A stretch of DNA of 64,000 bases, taken from Cytophagales bacterium (GTDB taxonomy: Bacteria; Bacteroidota; Bacteroidia; Cytophagales; Spirosomataceae). The translations under genes and the position numbers were made by a program. A model generated the notes under the pieces. That model was not told the DNA's origin, made no database searches, and was given only the letters and a program-made list of their open reading frames with translations. This document shows, piece after piece, positions 47,008 through 55,150 of the stretch (positions are counted from its first letter, which is position 1; every line of letters starts with the position of its first letter). The stretch lies in contig JAAFJP010000002.1 in assembly GCA_013298125.1 (NCBI GenBank), positions 124,001-188,000 on the forward strand, in the 5' to 3' direction.

Positions 47008-47430
47008 ATTTCATCATAAGACTAAGTTCTTTATCAAATTCTTTTTAGTTACAACTGAAAATTACCATTAGATAAATATTAGGTCGAAATATTTGGATAA
47101 TTCCAGAGAAACGTGTAATTTTATTCAGAATTCAATTCGCCCCTCCTAAGTTTTATAAAAACAATTCCTAAGTATCTTCTTAAAATTTTTCTTAAAAAAC
47201 CCTCTCAATAGCATTGACAAGGTTTTCAGTATTTGCCCCTCCTAATTAGTTTAAAATTATATGTTCGGTTTGTCTGCAATGTAGAAAACCGCTGGATATT
47301 TATTTTTAAATCAATCCAACCTTTTTAGATTTTATTGAGTCTTTCATCAGAATTCTCAAATTTCCCCTGCCCAAAATTAATTCTATATTTTTTTAAGCGT
47401 ATTAAATCGTTTCACTATAATTTTTTCACT

Positions 47431-50226
47431 ATGAACAACAAATTTACCGCCCGAATCAAGGCATGGCTACCCTCATTCGCTCTAATGTGCATTTTTGTCC
47501 TTACGGTTGGGCAAGCACGAGCCGCTACCACCACCTTCACAACAGATTCTTCTTGGCGTGTTACCAGTACGCTTTTTGGTGGTTGGATGAATACTGGTTA
47601 TGCTCTCAATGCCTCTTGGGTAGTGCCTGGAGGAGGTAATGTCAATTGTGGAGTTGCTCAGCCTGGCGTTGTGGGAGCTCCCAAGATTTGGTTTCCTGCC
47701 ACAAATGCGTTTAGGAATTGTTATTTCCGTAAAACATTCTCTATCAGTCAGTTATGTGAAGTAAAAACGGCAATTATTGAAATTGCTGCGGCAGATAATT
47801 ATTTAGTATTTGTCAATGGTGTTGCCATTGGTTCGGGTAATGCAACTGCCAATAAATTTAATATTCCTGTTCAGTTATTGCAATGCGAAAATGTAATTGC
47901 CGTGCAGGCACGGGACCTTGATGCCAAATGTTGGTGGATGTCGGCAAAGGTTACGATTAACTCAACGCCTTATGTTTTTACGGCTTCGTCAAATAGCCCA
48001 GCCACTAATCCGCTTTGTGCAGGACAAACCCTTAATCTGAGTTCAACAGGTTTGGCGGGTGCAACGTATTCATGGACAGGTCCAAGTGGGTTTACTTCTA
48101 ATCAACAAAATCCGACAGTTTCTAACGTTTCTGCGATTGATACAGGAAGCTATGTTGTTACGGTTTCAGTAGGCAAATGTTGTAAGTACGTCGCAAGAAC
48201 TTACGTAAACATCAAAAAATGCAAAGATTGTTTAGATTTTTCTTTGAAAGAAATTGTCTGTAAAAATGGTGTTTATTATTTGTCGTTATGCGTAAAAAAT
48301 ACTTCTTCTCATATTGCAAATAGCATCAATCTCATCAGCACAACGCCTGGGGTAACGTATAGCCCTAATATTCTGAATCCACCTGGGGGATTATTGCCAG
48401 GAAGTACCTACTGTGCGACGGTGGTCGTAGGTGGTTCTGGGGCTATTTCAGGAGCAAAAATTTGTTTGAAAGGAATGTTAGTCGAAATCAAAGACTGTAA
48501 ACAATCGTGGTTCTGTACAACGGATGATGATTTCTGTATCATTTTGCCAGACTGTGTAAAACCTTGTCAATGGGCTGGGATGGTGAAAGACTCTATCCTC
48601 ACTATTTGTAGAGGTGGTTCTGTGACACTATCTGCCTATACAGTCCCTGCCGTAGGAGCTACCTATTTATGGACTTCGGCACCAGGTTCTTTGATTGTGA
48701 ACGGAAATACCGCTACTCCAACCGTAACTCCATTAGTCAATCCAACGATTTACACGGTTTATTATATAGCTACAAATGCTGATGGAACGCTGTGTAGAAA
48801 GTCACGGAATGTAATTGTGAGTCTAAAAGATTGTCCAAATCCGTGTGACTCTGTTTCGGTAAACTTTAATCCAAATACCGTCACGATTTGTTTGGGAGAT
48901 TCTGTTCAATTAAATCCAATCGTTACCCCAGCCGTAGGACCAACCTATCTCTGGATTCCATCGACGGGTTTGAGTAGTGCGACAATCAAAAATCCTTGGG
49001 CAAAACCCACGGTAACGACGACTTATAATTTGATTGTATCTTATAATGTCAATGGCGTAACTTGCAAAAAAGACCGTTCCATGACTGTTGTCGTTCAACG
49101 GTGTCAGCCGCCAAATTGTGAGTGGAAAGCGATGGTAAAAGATTCCATTTTAACCATCTGTAAGGGTACTTCAACTACATTGGGAGCTTATACTTTACCT
49201 GCGATTGGAGGAGTTTCTTACAACTGGACATCATCACCAGCATCAGGGATAGTAAATGGAAATACCGCTAATCCAACGGTTACACCAACGGCTAATCCAA
49301 CAACATACACCGTTACAATTACGCAAACAAGTACAACAGGCATAATATGTAAGAAAACGGCTACGGTAAAAGTTTACTCGAAGGACTGTCCACCAATACC
49401 TTGTGATTCAGTCAAAGTGGGCTTTGTACCAAATAACGTTACGATTTGTCTGGGAGATTCTGTACAGTTAAGTCCAATAGTAACACCATCATCAGGACTG
49501 ACGTATTTGTGGACTCCATCGACTGGTTTGAGCAATGCGACCATCAAGAATCCTTGGGCAAAACCTTTGGTAACAACGACTTACAATTTGATTGTTTCTG
49601 TTCCAAATTCAAATTGTAAAAAAGAGGCTTCGATTACAATTAAAGTAATTCAGTGTCCTCCTCCAAAACCTTGTGAATGGCGAGCGATGGTAAGAGACTC
49701 AGGAAAGTATATTTGTAGAGGGGCATCGACGGTATTGAGTGCATATACTATACCTGCCGTATCAGGAGCTACTTATACATGGACATCATCGCCAGCTTCA
49801 ACGATTGTGAATGGAAATACTGCTAATCCAACTGTTACACCATTATCCAGTCCGACGATTTATGTAGTTACGATTTCTGTACCAAATTCTGATGGAACTG
49901 TTTGTACAAAAACTGCGGTGGACACTCTTTTCTGGAAGGACTGTACAACTCCCATTAAAACAAGAGTTGGCGTAGAAGAAAATACAGATGAAATAACAGT
50001 TGCTCCAAATCCTACGCAATCGGTTATTTCTGTACAAATACCAGATTCGTTTAACTGGAAAAGTGCTACTTTAATCAATCAGCAAGGGATTATTTTGAAC
50101 GAACAAGACAGAACTGATGATGCTAAATCAGTGAAATTTGATGTTCAAAAACAACCTTCGGGAATGTACATTATTCGTGTCAAAACTGATAAAGGTTTTG
50201 TGAATAAGAAGGTGATTAAGGAGTAA
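47431..50226 (+). CDS. T9SS-exported surface protein with alternating Cys-rich Ig-like repeats
   Basis: 931 residues from MNNKFTARIKAWLPSFAL (signal peptide to about ARAATT). Residues near 35-170 form a jelly-roll-like module (WRVTSTLFGGWMNTGY, YLVFVNGVAIGSGN). An Ig-like domain (LAGATYSWTGPSGFTSNQQN) follows, then a Cys-rich region, then five 90-residue repeats in A-B-A-B-A order; A units start C-E-W-x-A-M-V-x-D-S, B units start C-D-S-V-x-V-x-F. The C-terminal 80 residues (VAPNPTQSVISVQI to GFVNKKVIKE) are a T9SS type-A sorting domain. Likely an adhesin or polymer-binding protein; ligand unknown. The start is at 47431, since the longer frame reads an improbable leader. Confidence 0.85.
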   Translation: MNNKFTARIKAWLPSFALMCIFVLTVGQARAATTTFTTDSSWRVTSTLFGGWMNTGYALNASWVVPGGGNVNCGVAQPGVVGAPKIWFPATNAFRNCYFRKTFSISQLCEVKTAIIEIAAADNYLVFVNGVAIGSGNATANKFNIPVQLLQCENVIAVQARDLDAKCWWMSAKVTINSTPYVFTASSNSPATNPLCAGQTLNLSSTGLAGATYSWTGPSGFTSNQQNPTVSNVSAIDTGSYVVTVSVGKCCKYVARTYVNIKKCKDCLDFSLKEIVCKNGVYYLSLCVKNTSSHIANSINLISTTPGVTYSPNILNPPGGLLPGSTYCATVVVGGSGAISGAKICLKGMLVEIKDCKQSWFCTTDDDFCIILPDCVKPCQWAGMVKDSILTICRGGSVTLSAYTVPAVGATYLWTSAPGSLIVNGNTATPTVTPLVNPTIYTVYYIATNADGTLCRKSRNVIVSLKDCPNPCDSVSVNFNPNTVTICLGDSVQLNPIVTPAVGPTYLWIPSTGLSSATIKNPWAKPTVTTTYNLIVSYNVNGVTCKKDRSMTVVVQRCQPPNCEWKAMVKDSILTICKGTSTTLGAYTLPAIGGVSYNWTSSPASGIVNGNTANPTVTPTANPTTYTVTITQTSTTGIICKKTATVKVYSKDCPPIPCDSVKVGFVPNNVTICLGDSVQLSPIVTPSSGLTYLWTPSTGLSNATIKNPWAKPLVTTTYNLIVSVPNSNCKKEASITIKVIQCPPPKPCEWRAMVRDSGKYICRGASTVLSAYTIPAVSGATYTWTSSPASTIVNGNTANPTVTPLSSPTIYVVTISVPNSDGTVCTKTAVDTLFWKDCTTPIKTRVGVEENTDEITVAPNPTQSVISVQIPDSFNWKSATLINQQGIILNEQDRTDDAKSVKFDVQKQPSGMYIIRVKTDKGFVNKKVIKE
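48564..49943 (+). repeat. Five in-frame DNA repeats (A-B-A-B-A) in the surface protein
   Basis: Units of about 275 bases begin near 48564 (A), 48843 (B), 49117 (A), 49402 (B) and 49670 (A). B units share the run AAAATCCTTGGGCAAAACC (49.0 kb) with AGAATCCTTGGGCAAAACC (49.5 kb), and A units share GTGAATGGAAATAC, so recombination between copies could change the number of domains. Confidence 0.75.
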
Positions 50227-50243
50227 GTATTTTCATTAAATAA

Positions 50244-50280
50244 AAATCCCCACCCGCCAATGGCGAGTGGGGATTTCTTT
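50244..50280. terminator. Bidirectional intrinsic terminator
   Basis: AAATCCCCAC / GTGGGGATTT gives a ten-base perfect stem (50244-50253, 50267-50276) with CGCCAATGGCG inside the loop; T-rich on the + side. It separates the convergent surface-protein and CpsB-like genes. Confidence 0.75.
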
Positions 50281-50293
50281 ATATCAACAATCC

Positions 50294-51055
50294 CTAAACC
50301 CTATTATTCAAAATCTCCCCCGCCCTCAACACCGTCTTATACATCGGTGAGTCCATCGTTTTTTGGAGCATTTCTATTTGTTCTTGTTTGTGGCAATCCG
50401 TACCCAAAAAGCTAACCATTTGAGCCACAGATAGATACTCGGCTAATTCACGAGATTCATTACCGTAATAGCCCGAAAAAGAATTAATATTTACTTGAAA
50501 TAAAACGCCTGTTTCGTACAATTGATGAACCAAAAGGCGGTTACGTTGTAGATAATTATATCGTTCGGGATGAGCCAAAACGGGCGTATATCCTCTTCTC
50601 TGAATCCTCTTAATCGCCTCAAAAAGTTGCTTAGGTTCGTGGAGATGCTGTGTCTCGAAAAGGAGATATTTCTTTCCATCTTCCTCTGAGTCAAACGTCA
50701 TTAATTCATTTTTAGAAATCAATTCTTTCATAAAAAACGCATCTAAATAGTATTCTGCGGCGGCTTCTATTTCGATGTCGATGTTTTTTTCTTCCAAATA
50801 TTCTCTCAGAATCAATAAACGTTGCTGAATTTTATGGGGAGAATTGGGGTAAAATCCCGCCATGATGTGTGGGGTCAGAATCAGTTTTTGAAAACCAAGA
50901 TTTCGGAGTTCCAAAATCAAATCTAAACTTTCTTCTACGCTTTTTGAGCCTTCATCTAAGGCAGGTAGTAGGTGCGAATGTACATCCACACGCAAGGGGG
51001 AAATGGAAATTCTGTCGGGTCGTTTTTCCCGATTCTTTAAGAAAGTTAGCCGCAT
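50294..51055 (-). CDS. CpsB/CapC-type PHP tyrosine phosphatase
   Basis: 253 residues with the PHP-domain metal motifs DVHSHLLPALDEGSKS (H-x-H), LTPHIMAGFYP, VLAHPERYNYL and LGTDCHKQ. Manganese-dependent phosphatases of this family (CpsB, CapC, YwqE) dephosphorylate the tyrosine kinases that control capsule polymerisation, which fits the nucleotide-sugar genes elsewhere in the window, though no kinase is close by. A basic N-terminal tail (LKNREKRPD) precedes the domain. Divergent from the SDR gene at 51573, with which it shares a repeat-filled gap. Confidence 0.9.
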   Translation of the reverse strand: MRLTFLKNREKRPDRISISPLRVDVHSHLLPALDEGSKSVEESLDLILELRNLGFQKLILTPHIMAGFYPNSPHKIQQRLLILREYLEEKNIDIEIEAAAEYYLDAFFMKELISKNELMTFDSEEDGKKYLLFETQHLHEPKQLFEAIKRIQRRGYTPVLAHPERYNYLQRNRLLVHQLYETGVLFQVNINSFSGYYGNESRELAEYLSVAQMVSFLGTDCHKQEQIEMLQKTMDSPMYKTVLRAGEILNNRV

Positions 51056-51572
51056 GAGATATTGTGTTTTTTTAGGTCGGTATGGTTTCGTAAATAATAT
51101 CTAATTTTTAGCGGGCTTTCTATTCATAAATACATAATAAAATCTATGTGAAAATACCTAATTAAAATTGGTAGTATCTACTCAATAATGGCGGCTATCG
51201 TGCGGTAAATCAAGCAAAAAACGTGCCTTGCTTCATTTTTTAAAGGAAAATATATTTATCGCCTTTTTTGAATACCCTAAGCCACATTGACATTTTCTCC
51301 GTTTTTTATGGCATTATCTTTGTGCAAATTGCTTTCTCAAAAAATTCAACAATTTCCACAAAATATTGTATCTTCGAGAGATTATTTAACCCATAATTTT
51401 TCAGATAAATACTTTTATAATTCAGCTTTTCATACAAATTCATACACCCAGAACATCCCCCTACCCCCTTCAAAGGGGGATTTACCATTCGTGCAAGTCC
51501 CCCCTTTGAAGGGGGTAGGGGGATGTTCTGGGGAAGTAAGATAACGAGTTTATATCTAAAAATCCATAATTT
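51056..51572. other. Gene-free divergent gap with promoter candidate and inverted repeat
   Basis: No coding sequence is supported. TATCTTTG at 51315-51322 (with TTGACA near 51287) may start a plus-strand transcript. A TGGCGG site at 51189-51194 stands on the plus strand in a weak hairpin. The 51447-51533 inverted repeat lies before the SDR gene. Confidence 0.55.
51447..51533. repeat. GC-rich inverted repeat (MITE/REP-like)
   Basis: Arms 51447-51480 and 51498-51533 are reverse complements with about one length difference; the arms contain CATCCCCCTACCCCCTTCAA and its complement. The motif CCCCCTTCAAAGGGGG is itself a small palindrome. GC content is well above the surroundings. Confidence 0.85.
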
Positions 51573-52400
51573 ATGAACAACACACACTTCATCATCACGG
51601 GGGCAGGCTCTGGAATTGGGCAGGCATTGGCTATTTTGGCGGCTTCAAAAGGGGCAAAAGTTATCGCCACTGATATCAATGAGATAGGATTAGAGGAAAC
51701 TCGCAATAAAATCATGGCTCAAAACGGCTGGGTAAACATTCACCGCCTTGATGTGGCTGATGCTCAGGCAATTATCGCTTTTGCCGAGATGGTGAAGAAA
51801 ACCTATAATCCACAAAAAATCGTGTTGGTCAATAATGCGGGTGTTGCTCTAAACTCAGGCACATTTGACGAAACCCCAATGGAAGATTTTGAGTGGCTTT
51901 TAAACATAAATCTCTACGGAGTCGTACGTATGACAAAGGCATTTTTACCCATGATGTTAGCTCAAAATAATGGGAATATCGTCAATGTGTCCAGCATTTT
52001 TGGAATTATTGGTGTTCGCTATCAGTCGGCTTATTGTACGGCAAAATTTGGCGTAAAAGGCTTTTCGGATGTATTAAAATTTGAATTATTAGATACCAAT
52101 ATCAAAGTTTCCTCCGTACATCCAGGCGGAATAAAAACCCAAATTGCAAGTAGTGCCAGAGTTTCGGAAGGACAAAATCCAAAACAAGTAGCAGCAGATT
52201 TAGAGAAATTTGAAAGAGAAGCCCTAATAAATACGCCCGAATATGCCGCTGAGGTAATTATGAAGGGCATTGAGAAAGGAAAATCAAGAATTTTGATTGG
52301 AAGAGATGCAAAGGTTTTGGATATTTTAGCCAGAACTTTTCCGAATAATTATTTCAAACAAATTCCAAGGAGCATGACGGAGCGGGCTAAGGTGGATTAG
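51573..52400 (+). CDS. SDR-family oxidoreductase
   Basis: 275 residues. ITGAGSGIGQALA, NNAGVALNSGT, NVSSIFGIIG (serine), YCTAKFGVKGF (Y-x3-K) and SSVHPGGIKTQIA mark a classical SDR of the DltE/YqjQ-like type with a long C-terminal extension (RILIGRDAKVLDILARTFP), commonly found on membrane-associated lipid or retinol dehydrogenases. Substrate unknown. Stand-alone gene between two repeat-rich gaps. Confidence 0.9.
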   Translation: MNNTHFIITGAGSGIGQALAILAASKGAKVIATDINEIGLEETRNKIMAQNGWVNIHRLDVADAQAIIAFAEMVKKTYNPQKIVLVNNAGVALNSGTFDETPMEDFEWLLNINLYGVVRMTKAFLPMMLAQNNGNIVNVSSIFGIIGVRYQSAYCTAKFGVKGFSDVLKFELLDTNIKVSSVHPGGIKTQIASSARVSEGQNPKQVAADLEKFEREALINTPEYAAEVIMKGIEKGKSRILIGRDAKVLDILARTFPNNYFKQIPRSMTERAKVD

Positions 52401-52756
52401 GGGTTGGTTACTTGGTTACTGGTTGATTGGTTATTAGTTATTGGTAACAATCAACCCTCTCTCTGTCATTCTTGTAAGAATCTATTTAGTGGTTTCGCAA
52501 TGTTTGATTTTAACACTAAAATTACTTTTCACAAATTAAAAATACTTTCAATAAGAAATTTTATCTTTACAAATAAAGTTTCCATTATTATTTAGGTCAG
52601 ACTGTCATCCCGACGAAGGAGGGAACTGGTATTTTATTCCTTCAATCTTATTTTGAGAATAATCCGACAGTTCCCTCCTTCGTCGGGATGACAAATACCT
52701 TATCATAGTAAAATCCAAATAGACAAAAAACATCCTCCATTAACCATAAACAAAAA
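52401..52756. other. Gene-free gap before glgB
   Basis: Holds tandem GGTTACTTGGTTACTGGTTG words (52401-52457), an AT-rich stretch, and the 52603-52693 inverted repeat; a 63-codon frame at 52404 is not credible. The glgB promoter should lie in 52700-52750. Confidence 0.55.
52603..52693. repeat. Perfect 26-base inverted repeat
   Basis: Arms TGTCATCCCGACGAAGGAGG... (52603-52628) and their exact complement (52668-52693). The motif GTCATCCCGACGAAGGAGGGA resembles a widely dispersed bacterial repeat. Confidence 0.9.
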
Positions 52757-54769
52757 ATGGCAAAAACGTCAAAAACAATTACTGATACAACCGAATCAAC
52801 TAAGAAAAAAGCTACTAAGAAAGAAGCCGTAGCCACTGTTGAGAAGACTCCTCCCCCACCTCCACAACTCAAAAATGTAGAAGCATTTACTCGCTTTACT
52901 GATTTTGACATTGACCTTTTCAAAGGCGGAAAACATTATCGTCTTTACGAAAAAATGGGTTCACATCTCACTGAATTTCAAGGAGTTGCGGGTACATACT
53001 TTTCAGTTTGGGCTCCTTCGGCAAAGTCAGTTTCAGTAATTGGCAACTTCAATTTTTGGGATAAAGACACCCACCATCTCTTCGTGCGTTGGGATTCTTC
53101 GGGTATCTGGGAAGGTTTTATTCCTCACATTGGCAAAGGCGAAACGTATAAGTTTTGTATCCAAGCCCAAGACGGACGTTTCTTGGAAAAAATGGACCCG
53201 TATGCTCAAAGTTTTGAAGTGCCCCCTCGCACGGCTTCCATCGTTTGGGATAACTGGTACGAGTGGACAGACAAGGACTGGATGGCAAAACGCCATACCA
53301 AAAATGCCCTCAATTCGCCCATGTCGGTCTATGAAGTTCATGTGGGTTCGTGGAGACGAAAAAGCGATAATGAGAAACTTTCTTTCGTAGAACTCGCCGA
53401 CCAATTGGTGAATTATGTGAAAGAAATGGGCTTTACGCACATCGAGTTTATGCCCGTGATGGAACACCCTTACGAGCCTTCGTGGGGTTATCAGGTTTTG
53501 GGATATTTTGCTCCATCTTCTCGTTTTGGTAAGCCACAAGATTTCATGTATTTGGTCGAAGAATGTCATAAAAACGACATTGGAGTCATTCTGGACTGGG
53601 TTCCGTCTCACTTCCCAGGTGATGCACACGGCTTGTATGAGTTCGACGGCACGCACCTATACGAGCATCCAGATATGCGTAAGGGCTATCATCCCGACTG
53701 GAAATCGTATATTTTCAACTATGGCAGAAACGAAATTCGTAGTTTCTTGATTTCAAATGCCATCTATTGGTTAGAGCGTTATCATGCCGACGGACTCCGT
53801 GTAGATGCGGTGGCTTCGATGTTGTATTTAGATTATTCTCGTAACCATGGTGAGTGGGAGCCAAACATTTTTGGGGGCAATCATAACCTTGATTCTGTTT
53901 CAATGTTCAAGGAATTGAATGAAACCGTTTACGCACAATTCCCTGATGTTCAGATGATTGCGGAAGAGTCAACTTCTTTCACAGGCGTATCTCGTCCGAT
54001 TTATACGGGAGGTTTAGGCTTCGGTCAAAAGTGGATGATGGGTTGGATGAACGACACTTTGAAGTATTTTGAGCGTGACCCAATGTACCGCAAACACCAC
54101 CAAGATGCTCTGACTTTCTCGACGGTTTATGCCTTTACAGAGAATTTTATATTACCATTTTCACACGATGAAGTTGTCTATGGAAAGCACTCATTAGTAG
54201 GCAAAATGCCAGGCGATGAATGGCAGAAATTTGCCAATTTACGTTTGTTGTTTACGTATATGTTCACGCACCCAGGCACAAACTTAGTATTTATGGGTGG
54301 TGAATTTGGACAAACTTCTGAGTGGAATTTTGAAAAAGGACTTGATTGGTGGCTTTTAGACCATGCTCCTCACAAAGGAATGCAGGAGTTGATGAAGGCT
54401 TTGAATAATTTGTACAAAACTCAGCCAGCACTTTATGATAAACAATTTTCGCCCGAAGGTTTTGAGTGGTTAGACACGACAGACCGTGAAAATTCAATCG
54501 TTATATACACTCGCAAGGGCAACGAACACAAAGAACAGTTGATTGTAATTCTGAATATGACTCCCGTTCCAAGACCAGATTATCGTATTGGAGTGCCACT
54601 GCAAGGTGTTTGGGAAGAAATTTTGAATTCGGACGACCCTAAATTTTATGGCAGTGGCAAGTTGAACAAATCTGCGATGATGGCAGACCAAATTGCTTGG
54701 CATGGAAAGGCGTATTCGATTTCATTAACAATTCCTCCGCTTGGGGCTGTGGTTTTGAAGGTGAAATAA
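52757..54769 (+). CDS. glgB: 1,4-alpha-glucan branching enzyme
   Basis: Forms alpha-1,6 branches in glycogen. 670 residues: a lysine/proline-rich N-terminal extension (about 40 residues, with TPPPPPQLKN), a CBM48 module (GTYFSVWAPSAKSVSVIGNF), and a GH13 barrel with VYEVHVGSWRR, EFMPVMEHPYEPSWGYQVLG, nucleophile D in DGLRVDAVASMLYLDYSR, acid E in MIAEESTSFTG and FSHDEVVYGK. Pairs with GlgE (20.5 kb) in trehalose-derived glycogen synthesis; the two genes are far apart. Confidence 0.96.
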   Translation: MAKTSKTITDTTESTKKKATKKEAVATVEKTPPPPPQLKNVEAFTRFTDFDIDLFKGGKHYRLYEKMGSHLTEFQGVAGTYFSVWAPSAKSVSVIGNFNFWDKDTHHLFVRWDSSGIWEGFIPHIGKGETYKFCIQAQDGRFLEKMDPYAQSFEVPPRTASIVWDNWYEWTDKDWMAKRHTKNALNSPMSVYEVHVGSWRRKSDNEKLSFVELADQLVNYVKEMGFTHIEFMPVMEHPYEPSWGYQVLGYFAPSSRFGKPQDFMYLVEECHKNDIGVILDWVPSHFPGDAHGLYEFDGTHLYEHPDMRKGYHPDWKSYIFNYGRNEIRSFLISNAIYWLERYHADGLRVDAVASMLYLDYSRNHGEWEPNIFGGNHNLDSVSMFKELNETVYAQFPDVQMIAEESTSFTGVSRPIYTGGLGFGQKWMMGWMNDTLKYFERDPMYRKHHQDALTFSTVYAFTENFILPFSHDEVVYGKHSLVGKMPGDEWQKFANLRLLFTYMFTHPGTNLVFMGGEFGQTSEWNFEKGLDWWLLDHAPHKGMQELMKALNNLYKTQPALYDKQFSPEGFEWLDTTDRENSIVIYTRKGNEHKEQLIVILNMTPVPRPDYRIGVPLQGVWEEILNSDDPKFYGSGKLNKSAMMADQIAWHGKAYSISLTIPPLGAVVLKVK

Positions 54770-55101
54770 TTTTTGGTTTGAGGGTAAACGGTCAAAGGTA
54801 AACTAATACTTATAATTAAGTAAAAACAAAAGCGGCAAGAATGGTGGTTCTTGACGCTTTTTGTTTTTTGATAGTATTTCATAAGTGAGTTCTATCATCA
54901 TTGGTTTATTGCCCAATAACGATTTGTTTATTGAATTTAATTCATCTTATTTTACTTCCTCAATCAAATTCTATTTTCATTGAATAAACCATATTTTTAT
55001 ATCAAATAAATTAAGTGTTAAAAATGTTGGATAATTGTATTTTATTGTTGTACTTTATTGTGTTATTAGCTATTCAAAACTTTAATCTAAAACAAAAAAC
55101 A
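54770..55101. other. Gap between glgB and the metalloprotease
   Basis: The first 100 bases hold the glgB terminator; the rest (54870-55101) is very AT-rich and should carry the promoter and leader of the protease. No further gene is supported. Confidence 0.55.
54823..54870 (+). terminator. glgB terminator with TGGTGG loop
   Basis: A 14-position stem with one mismatch, AAAAGCGGCAAGAA against TTCTTGACGCTTTT, has the loop TGGTGG and a T-rich 3' flank. The loop differs by one base from the TGGCGG loops at 58-59.6 kb. Confidence 0.8.
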
Positions 55102-55120
55102 ATGAAAACATCTCAATTTA

Positions 55121-55131
55121 CCCCCCCCCCC
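55121..55131 (+). repeat. C11 homopolymer tract in a signal-peptide region
   Basis: Eleven consecutive C residues follow ATGAAAACATCTCAATTTA. With C11 the frame from the ATG at 55102 ends at 55197; with C10 it joins the protease frame. Candidate slipped-strand phase-variation tract, or a sequencing error. Confidence 0.75.
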
Positions 55132-55150
55132 TCCCGCAAAATTCCTCTTT

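Larger units (their letters stand above)
46874..47430. other. Gene-free divergent region between pyrR and the surface protein
   Basis: No protein is supported. It contains the pyrR promoter, the perfect 60-base palindrome (46948-47007), an AT-rich stretch, and the direct repeat GCCCCTCCTAA at 47139-47149 and 47235-47245, which probably belongs to the long leader of the surface-protein gene. Confidence 0.65.

Noticed and set aside
48564-49943. Regular 275-base direct repeats resembling a repeat array
   Set aside because: They are in-frame protein-domain repeats without short identical repeats and unique spacers, so not a CRISPR array.
51287-51544. 85-codon frame across the 51447-51533 repeat
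   Set aside because: Reads a GC-rich inverted repeat in one frame (PPSKGD, PPLKGVGG), an artefact seen on both strands.
52404-52595. 63-codon open frame after the SDR gene
   Set aside because: It runs through tandem GGTTGGTTACT words, has no promoter, and the protein is not plausible.
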